From Vesta saturnalis (lineage: Eukaryota; Arthropoda; Insecta; Coleoptera; Lampyridae), in NCBI GenBank assembly GCA_036346205.1, contig JARFJB010000762.1:771501-835500 (forward strand): a stretch of 64,000 bases of DNA. The letters are read 5' to 3'. The notes beneath the pieces were generated by a model, which searched no databases, had not been told where the DNA came from, and saw only the letters and a list, made by a program, of their open reading frames with translations. This document shows, piece after piece, positions 56,723 through 64,000 of this stretch (position 1 is its first letter; the number at the start of each line of letters is the position of its first letter). Position numbers and translations under genes: made by a program.

Positions 56723-59042
56723 CAAGGCTGTCCAACTGCAAGTGCTCCAAGGGCCGCTTTAAAAAAAATGCGTTTTGGAGGGCCGCATTACAAAATACTT
56801 CATATGCAACTTTAGCAGTTAGTTTTAATAGGTATGGTATATAAAGAAAAAACGCGTTTGTATTATTATTTTAATTTATTCAAAAAAATATCTATTTACA
56901 AAAAAAAATTAGTGAGAAATTTGAGGCTGTTGATTTTCACTAACTAATGCATCAATATTAACTTCAATATTTGTTGTTGATAAACGAAGCAACTGAGTAA
57001 GTGACTTATCAGAGAGGGAACATCTATATTTTGACTTTATAAATTTCATATTGGAAAAGCTGCTTTCGCAAAGATACGTGCTTCCCAGCATTGAGCCCAG
57101 TGTAAGCCCTAAGTTTCGCAAGTTGGGATATCGTTCTTCTGGCAGCAACTTGAAAAAGTCCAATCCAGTTTCCCTGGTAAAAAGGATCTGATTGCAAGTC
57201 ACACAATTTCAGTTGAAGTTCTTCTCTGCTTACATTCTCAACTGAAATTGTAAGGGGCTGGGTGAAAACTAAAATCTCTCTTTCTATTTGTTTAAAATCG
57301 CTAAATCGTTTATCAAATTGTTCTGCAACTGTGTCAATGTATTTTATGTGAGGTAAATTTGAAACTTCTTCAAAATCCTTTATTTCTTCAGAATGCTCTT
57401 TACAACTTGGAAAAAATGAAAAATCTTTTTTTTCTAATGAAGACTTGAAAAGCTTAATCTTATTCTTAAATCCATTTATGTGTCCAAATAAGTTGGCAAT
57501 ATTCTGCTGTTTTCCTTGTAGCTTCAAATTCAATTCGTTAAGGTGAGATGTCAGGTCTGTTAAAAATGCAAGGTCTGCTAAAAATTGTGCATCTACCATT
57601 TGATTTTTCAGTTCCGTAGTGTTAGACTTGACTTCATCTTTAAGGAAAATAGGAATCTCCTTGCGTAGAGCGAAGAATCGTTGCAAACAATTTCCGGCGC
57701 TTAACCAACGAATATCGGTGTGAAGTAACAAGTCCCCATATGTAGCATCTACTTCGGCTAATAAATCACGAAACTTTCAGTGGGTCAAAGCGCGATTGCC
57801 CCCTCTAATAATATTAGTTATTTTAACAACCACTGCATGATATTCATTTGACGTAAGGATTTTCCACATAGGGCCTTTTGGTGAATAATACAGTGTATCA
57901 CAGGATAGTTGATGTTATTTTGTTTCAAAAGTCCTGCAAATCCAATTTCAGTTCCTATCATAGCTCTGGCTCCATCAGTAACAATACAGGAACATTTATC
58001 GAATCCCCCGTAGTCTGATACCACCTTATTTACAGCTTCAAAAATATCTGTACTCTTGGTTGTACCATGGAGAGGAATAAGATCAAGCAACTCCTCTGCT
58101 ACACTGAAGTCGTTTTGAATAGTTCGGATAAAAATTACAAGCTGGCTAATGTCGGACAGATCAGTGCTTTCATCCAGGCACAGCGAAAAATATTTACATC
58201 CTTCAACCGTGTTATGCAGTTTTTTGTATACATATTGATTAATATGGTCCACCCGTCTTGCAATTGTTTGATGCGACACTGAGACTGTATCGAATTTTTC
58301 GGCAATTTTTGTTTCATTGAATTGTTTTGCCATTTTGATTGCACAATTTTTAATTAACACTCCATCACTAAAAGGTTTCTTCGCTCTGACAATTTCCAAC
58401 GCTACCTCGTAAGAAGCGGCAATACTGCGCTTATCAGTGTCAGATTTTTAAAAAAATGTTTGTTGTTTGAGTTTATAATCCGTAATGATAGCCTTTCTTG
58501 ACTCCCCTGTATATTGATGAAATGTTTTCTCGTGTAACGTAGTGTAATGTCTTTTCATATTATATTCTTTGGGAACCGATAGTACTTGCATACAAATAAT
58601 GCACTGAAATTTATTATTGTTGTTTGTGATTAAATAGTCTGATTCCCAACGGTCATTACAAACTCGATGTTCGTTCGTTATTTTTCTTTTCTGCGAAGAC
58701 ATATTTCACCGAGTATTTCACTTAAAAAGGCTTTAGAATTGGTGCGTACTACACAGTAGAACAATTATTAACTAACTCTGCCCGTCCCGCTTGACTCAAC
58801 CTCTTTATATATAGCGCGTGGCTTTCCGAATATTCGACAGTGACCGAGTAAGATCGGTCCGATTTCCAGTAACTTCGCTGCGAGCTTCTATCCGTCGCCA
58901 GTGGCGTCACACGTTATTTTATTTGTATTTTATGATTTATGTAACAATTGTGCATATTTCGTATTTGAAGGTAATTTATACATTGAGAAGCCCACTCCGC
59001 AATAACGTATGCGGCCCGCGGGCCTCGTGTTGGACAGCACTG
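56723..59042 (-). mobile_element. hAT transposon with 8-bp target duplication
   Basis: 2320 bp bounded by ATTTAGGA on both sides (56715-56722 and 59043-59050). Terminal inverted repeats: CAAGGCTGTCCAAC on the left, CAGTGCTGTCCAAC read inward from the right. GGGCCGC-rich subterminal text follows on both sides. A perfect 8-bp duplication plus CAGNG...-type tips are diagnostic for hAT. It carries one transposase gene on the minus strand. Confidence 0.95.
56909..58702 (-). pseudogene. hAT transposase, SCAND3/GTF2IRD2-like type, few defects
   Basis: ATG at 58702. BED-like zinc finger: CIICMQVL (two Cys) with HYTTLH (two His). A frameshift in an A-run ends this at 58448. 58399-57818: KKPFSDGVLIKNCAI, CLDESTDLSDISQLVIF (catalytic Asp), CSCIVTDGARAM (second Asp) and HCIIHQKAL. 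After a stop and a shift, 57731-57024 reads LLHTDIRWLSAGNCLQRFF (the RW motif) and a long helical insertion domain. A final frameshift leads to the C-terminal dimerisation part at 57202-56909, with STYLCESSFSNMKFIKSKYR (catalytic Glu). About 600 residues in all, the family's usual length. Three frameshifts and one stop prevent expression. Confidence 0.88.
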
Positions 59043-59095
59043 ATTTAGGACATGGTTTGATTATAATTACATACCATCATAATACATAACCTATA

Positions 59096-61262
59096 CAGGG
59101 TGTCTAGAATCTACCCACGTTCTGTGGCTATCTTTGTATAAGAGATACAGAGTCAGTTAAATTACCAAAGTTGGGCATGTTACATGATAATTCAAATATC
59201 GATAAGAAAATTGAACATTGTTGCCAACTTTCTAAGATATCTGAAAATAATTAGAAATCATCCAAATTTTCAATCGGCTATACCTTTTTTAATATTCATA
59301 ATACGAAAAAGTTATAAGAGAGACTTTTGATAGCTATTTCTACGCAAAATGGGAAAATGCGCATAAAAAATTTTTTTAGTAATTATTTTTCCAGCTACAA
59401 CCCAAACATACATTTTTTTAAATGGCAACTATAGGTGGTTGTGGATACATTTTATGGGTTATTTTTTATGATTTCAAAAATGTATAGTTTTGTATGTTTA
59501 GTGTTATTAGTTTACTCACAATTTTCAAAAAATTGTAATTATAGTATTGACTAAAGAAATGCAATGTTTACTGTGACAATTAAAAACAAAACTCTTCATT
59601 GATTGACTGTCAAATAGATATTGAATTATTTGTTGTAACCAGTTGTAGTTTGTACTTAAATAGTGAATATTAAGTTATTAATGGCATATACTTCTGAAGA
59701 AAGAAATGATATGCTTTTTTGTTATTACGTAGGTATCTAACAGAGATGCTAATGCTGCTTCGGAATTATATCTTCAAACTTATATGGAAAGATGACAACC
59801 CGATGTGAGATTATTTGCCAAACTTAAAATTAATTTTAAAATTAATGTTAGTACAGAAACAGAAGAACGTGTTTTAGCTTACGTCGAATTTAAACATACT
59901 ACATCTCTTCGTGAAATTGCGAACGAGTGCAACACTTCCAAAGATGAAGCCCACGTTATTTTGAAACAAAACAATTTTAAGCCGTATCATTTTCATATCT
60001 GAAATACATTTTATGTTGAAGATTATCAAGATTAATGAAAGTCGAGCAAACAATCAATTCTCGAAGACCATTCTTTTTACCGATGAAGCAAAATTTACAA
60101 ACAACGGCATCGTCAATAGATAAAATCATATCCAATGGTCCCAAGAAAATTCTCATATTACTGTTGAGAGGAGAGATCAATATGCTTTTTCAGTAACCGT
60201 TTGGTGCGGTATAATTGGTACCAAAATCCTTTGGCCGTTTTTTTATGAATACAATTTAAATTCCGAAAGATATCTAACTTTTTTACGAAACGAATTTGAA
60301 GAAATTGTGGACTACCTTCCGTTGAACGTAATTCAAAATTTCTATTATTTTCAACACGACGGGGCACCAGCACGCAATGGATTACTTGTGTGTAACTATT
60401 TACAGAAACGTTTTAATAATTGGATAGGAAATCGAGGTCTCCAATAACTTGGCCGCCAGACTTAACGCCCCTGGACTTTTTCTTGTGGGGTGCAATTAAA
60501 GACAAAGTGTACCGAGTAAAAACCTGGTAATCTAGACGATTTAAAAAATAATATTCGTGTTGCTATACAACAAATTGGAACCCAAAGTTTATTAAAAGTT
60601 CAAAACGAAATTTTAATACGATGTCAAATGTGTGTTCAAAATAATGGAGGGCAGTTTGAAGCACTTCTATGATTGTGTTATCTGTTTATATTTTTTGTTG
60701 TTGTAAGTTAAATTTATTTAGCACTTTTTTATTTTGATAATATAGTACATTATTTCTTGTTGTTTCCACAAATTTAGTAGTAGAATATGAGCTTATTTTA
60801 TTATTTAAATGTTCACGGCACACCTTAATTTGTTTAATAAATATTATAATTACCTTTTTTTTTTTGAAAATTGTGAGTTAACTAATAATATTAAACATAC
60901 AAACCTATACATTTTTGTAATCAGAAAAAAATAAGCCATCGAATGAATCCATAGTTGCCGTTTAAAAAAAAATGTATGTTTGGGTTGGAGCTCGAAAAAT
61001 AATTACTAAAAAAATTTGTTATTCGTATTATCCCATTTTGCGTAAAAATAGCTATTAAAAGTCTCTCTTATAACTTTTTCGTGTTTTGAATATTAAAAAA
61101 GATATAGCGGATTGAAAATTTGGACGATTTCTAGCTATTTTCAGATATCTTAGAAAGTTGGCAACAATGTTGAATTTTCTTATCGATATTTGAATTATCA
61201 TTGTCTGTGTCTCTTATAATAACAAAGATAGCCATAGAACGTGGTAGATTCTAGACACCCGG
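59096..61262 (+). mobile_element. DD41D-type mariner with ~370-bp inverted repeats
   Basis: 2167 bp between TA dinucleotides (59094-59095, 61263-61264). Ends are CAGGGTGTCTAGAATCTACC and GGTAGATTCTAGACACCCGG. Inverted homology extends inward about 370 bp (GGCTATCTTTGTA, TTGCCAACTTTCTAAGATAT, AACCCAAACATACATTTTTT). A broken plus-strand transposase lies in the middle. Confidence 0.92.
59681..60672 (+). pseudogene. mariner transposase (multiply broken)
   Basis: ATG at 59681 (MAYTSEERNDMLFCYYV), a shift, then QPDVRLFAKLKINFK and EERVLAYVEFKHTTSLREIA with ECNTSKDEAHVILKQNNFKP up to 60002 (DNA-binding half). Later frames: TILFTDEAKFTNNG-like text (first Asp, about 60070), FQHDGAPARNGLL (second Asp, about 60352) and LTPLDFFLWGAIKDKVYRVK (third Asp, about 60460-60520), then NNIRVAIQQIGTQSLLKVQN and NNGGQFEALL before the stop at 60670-60672. 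A few bases are missing just before LTPLD. Several stops and shifts. Same group as the elements at 15.8 and 34.6 kb but clearly a different family. Confidence 0.85.
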
Positions 61263-61378
61263 TATATTTGTAAGTAAATAAATACTTTTTTGTTTATTAT
61301 AAATTAAATTTTTTCAGGTGGAAAAATTGATTAAAAGTTGCAATTAGTTTATTAGCAAAAGTTACAACAACCCTTGTA

Positions 61379-62271
61379 TAGACCGTTTCAAACATTAAAT
61401 TCAGTGTAGGAAGGTTAGGGTAGTGCAAACGAAATGAGGATTTTCTTGACGACGTTGCCGATTCACGGCAGCAACCGTACGACCCAATGCCCCCTTGTTG
61501 ACTACAACATACAATCAGAGGTTCTCAACTATTTCGTAACAAAATTAGATGGAACCTTTGTAGGTTTCAATAATAGAAAATATTTGTATGTAGTTCTTTA
61601 AAATATTTAACTTGTCATGCATAAAAACTAACATATAAAATGTAGGTAAATGATTTTCCTAATTACTTTTTTTATACATATAATAGATCACAATTTAAAT
61701 AAAAATAATTAATATGTAATTATTATAGTAGGTATATTAAAAGAAATAGAATTTTAGAAATTGCAGATTATTACAATTAGAAGGATAGTAAACAATTTCT
61801 TTTTCAATGACTGCCATTATAATTAATAATTACTTATTATTCAACCAATTATTACAAATATTAATAATGCTGACAGTGACAGTGATTTTATTTTTAGTGA
61901 CACGGATGACGCCGACGGCGATGAAAAGTAACACAAGTTATGTATCATGTGTAATTTATAAATGTCTTATATTTATTAAAAAGAGTTACTATTTCTCCAT
62001 TATGTTATAAAATAAATGTAACTAATAACTAAATAAAAAATAAATGATTAAACAGATATGTAGTCAAACATTTGTTCGATAATCGCTGAGAAAAAGACAT
62101 TTACTGGAATGTACTTATAGAGGATTGTCGCTGTTAACTGCTGTGGAATACAAAAGGACGATTTATTTGTGACTAACAGGTTGAATTTTCACGCGAAGAG
62201 AAGTATGCTGAAATATGGCAAAGCCGCCTGCCATTTAAAGTTACACTGAGTGTAATGTTTGAAACGGTCTA
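61379..62271. mobile_element. 893-bp element with ~30-bp inverted repeats (MITE-like)
   Basis: Left end TAGACCGTTTCAAACATTAAA (61379-) and right end in inverse TAGACCGTTTCAAACATTACA pair over about 30 bp with three mismatches. An acidic coding-like phrase NADSDSDFIFSDTDDADGDE on the plus strand (about 61865-61925) followed by a stop resembles the C-terminal tail of an IS630/DDE-type transposase. The element may therefore be an internal-deletion derivative that kept the gene's end. Confidence 0.6.
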
Positions 62272-62580
62272 TGGAAGGATAATTATGTAATCGACATAAT
62301 TCGTGTAGATACTTTACGATAACATAAATATTGATACATTTGTGATTATTTCGTTCTTGTAGATGAAAGTGTATACAGTGTAATGTAGTTCGAAATTCAC
62401 CGAAATTATAGATTTTTAATATTTTAATTTAGCACACAGTTTAAATAGATTTCATATTGCTAAGTTAAAAAGTTAAAAATCTATTTACATAAATCAGTAC
62501 ATGTATTCAGTCCACCTATGGCAGAGTTATCCAGTATGTTATGTAAAAATTAGAATATTTATATTACATTGGAATTAAAA
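62272..62580. other. no gene recognised
   Basis: AT-rich spacer between the inverted-repeat element and the DDE relic. Confidence 0.45.
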
Positions 62581-63240
62581 CATTTAAATTAAAAAAAAAT
62601 TATTTACTGTCAGTGTCACTCTCAGAAGTGCAATTGTTAACAGATATAATTAATGGTTGCACAACCTCAAGATGTTTTTCAATTTCACACCACTCTAACG
62701 CAGACGCTTCGGCATGTTTAATGCATTTCAGCCAATATGTCTCATCAATTCGTTGCAAGCATTTCATCCATATTTCTTTTACATGGTCATCGTCTTCCTA
62801 TATTTTTGTTGTAGTGTTCTTTGCAGTTTGCTCATACCAGTTCAATTGGATTAAATTGACAGTGGTATTGTGGTAACCGTAATACTCTGTGTCCACACTT
62901 GTGTGCTATTTCATCTATTTCATACACCTTTGGTATTGCATTATCTGCAACTAATTGCAGTAATTCTTTTTAAACATGCTAGGTTCATAAGTAATGTTGT
63001 GCTTTAATAGAAAATTACATATTTCTTCCTTCTAAGATGAATTATTTGGATTTTTTTCTAGAAGTTTGGAATGGTAACTGATATTTCGTAACAAACTACG
63101 AACGTGTTGTTAATAAATCTCCTCTGTGAAGGCAAGTAACGTGCATTTCGTGCCATGTGTGCTGCATATCATAGCTGCATAAAACATAATTTACTTATTT
63201 AAAGTGGAGCCTTCCACGCATATCGTTTGCACATTCAATT
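62581..63240 (-). pseudogene. DDE (DDE_3, IS630-like) transposase C-terminal relic
   Basis: Minus strand in adjoining frames: KKEEICNFLLKHNITYEPSM-like text (about 63030-62975), ELLQLVADNAIPKVYEIDEI, CGHRVLRLPQYHCQFNPIEL spread over 62900-62850 (the NPIEL Glu is the third catalytic acid), then DHVKEIWMKCLQRIDETYWL, HAEASALEWCEIEKHLEVVQ and an acidic tail CTSESDTDS at 62595. It is a different family from the 28-kb relic but the same fold and layout. The first two catalytic blocks are not recognisable upstream. Confidence 0.7.
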
Positions 63241-64000
63241 TTTGCTCTGTTAAATATTTTTTATAAAAAGTGCTGTAAATTTTACGGTGAATTATTTAAA
63301 GTTATTTTACAATGTTTGAGACGTTTGCATTTCAGGCACTTTTACTTTTACCGTTAATTTTTTATTTTTATTTTAACGCAATTAATTATTTTACCATTAA
63401 TCCAATTTACGGTATTAGTACGATTAATCAAGAGTGAGGTAATCACCTGCATTAATGGAAAGTGGCATTCTAAAACCCCTTAATCCTGCAAATTTATTCA
63501 TTTGGAAATTATAAACCATACAAATCCAGATTTATTTCAACCCTGAAGTAATATTACCTCAATAGTTTCCAAAACGTTGACCCAGCATGCAGCCATTTCG
63601 TTATCAACAATGTGACCAGGAATTACTCACAGTATTAATTATTCATTAGGTTATAACGTTACTAACATTAATATTAAGGTATTTCAGTTTATAATTAAAT
63701 ATAAGGTGTGTAATAAAATTTGTTATTGTAGAAATTTTCTTTGAACTTTATTGTATAATGGTTTACTTGTTTATTCCATATTTAAAAACAAGTTGGCGTC
63801 CGAGTATTTAACAATTAGTTTCCGATTTTAAAGGCAAATCGATAATTCTATGAACCTGACCCACTTTAATCTACGACTAAGCATAAGGCACAAAATCTTC
63901 TAGTTATTACCCAAACTATTAAGTAGCTAAAATTTGTGCCATAGGTGTAGAAGTAAACTTATAGAACTTTAAGGGTAGTACAATTGTCCATTACAATTAA
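63241..64000. other. AT-rich, no gene recognised
   Basis: No supported feature to the window end. Confidence 0.45.

Overview
This is AT-rich eukaryotic DNA with no bacterial-type gene layout. I see no convincing host gene. What can be read is almost entirely transposable elements at several stages of decay, plus simple repeats and unrecognised AT-rich sequence. The mix (three piggyBac families, a tyrosine-recombinase Crypton, several Tc1/mariner elements with long inverted repeats and a D-D-41-D catalytic pattern, hAT, Copia, Jockey/CR1-like, RTE-like and I-like LINEs, Penelope) points to an insect. A beetle is my best guess, by inference only.

Layout. 0-3.6 kb: mariner and hAT (ZMYM-type) relics on the minus strand, a tRNA-like pseudogene, palindromes and a fold-back element. 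3.69-14.35 kb: one minus-strand Copia retrotransposon with two ~170-bp LTRs. It is split by three insertions: a Crypton with spliceosomal introns (~5.71-7.51 kb), piggyBac #1 (8533-10820) and piggyBac #2 (10915-13913). The last carries a tandem triplication of part of its own coding sequence. 15.4-21.6 kb: an inverted pair of a promoter-plus-first-exon-like unit. The left copy is split by piggyBac #3 (15609-20190), which itself holds a DD41D mariner (15838-18243). 22.4-30.2 kb: Penelope GIY-YIG fragment, fold-back DNA, a probable 1.14-kb solo LTR (25493-26632) and a multi-exon DDE transposase relic. 30.9-34.5 kb: LINE with ORF1, endonuclease and reverse transcriptase. 34.56-36.97 kb: a nearly intact DD41D mariner with an intron. 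39.6-40.9 kb: a two-copy tandem duplication. 41.7-44.8 kb: two long-inverted-repeat mariner derivatives and an RTE-like LINE. 46.8-50.5 kb: mariner relic and two truncated LINEs in opposite orientation. 50.7-53.0 kb: a second copy of the 25.5-kb LTR-like repeat. 53.3-54.1 kb: mariner relic. 56.72-59.04 kb: hAT with a perfect 8-bp target duplication. 59.10-61.26 kb: DD41D mariner. 61.4-63.2 kb: a small inverted-repeat element and a second DDE relic.

The genes form no pathway. The logic is nesting: target duplications (TTAA-like for piggyBac, TA for mariner, 8 bp for hAT, 4 bp for the solo LTR) give an order of insertion. Copia came before Crypton, piggyBac #1 and piggyBac #2. The duplicated exon unit came before piggyBac #3, which came before its DD41D. 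Coding regions carry stops and frameshifts throughout. The best preserved are the Crypton recombinase, the 34.6-kb mariner and the 56.7-kb hAT.
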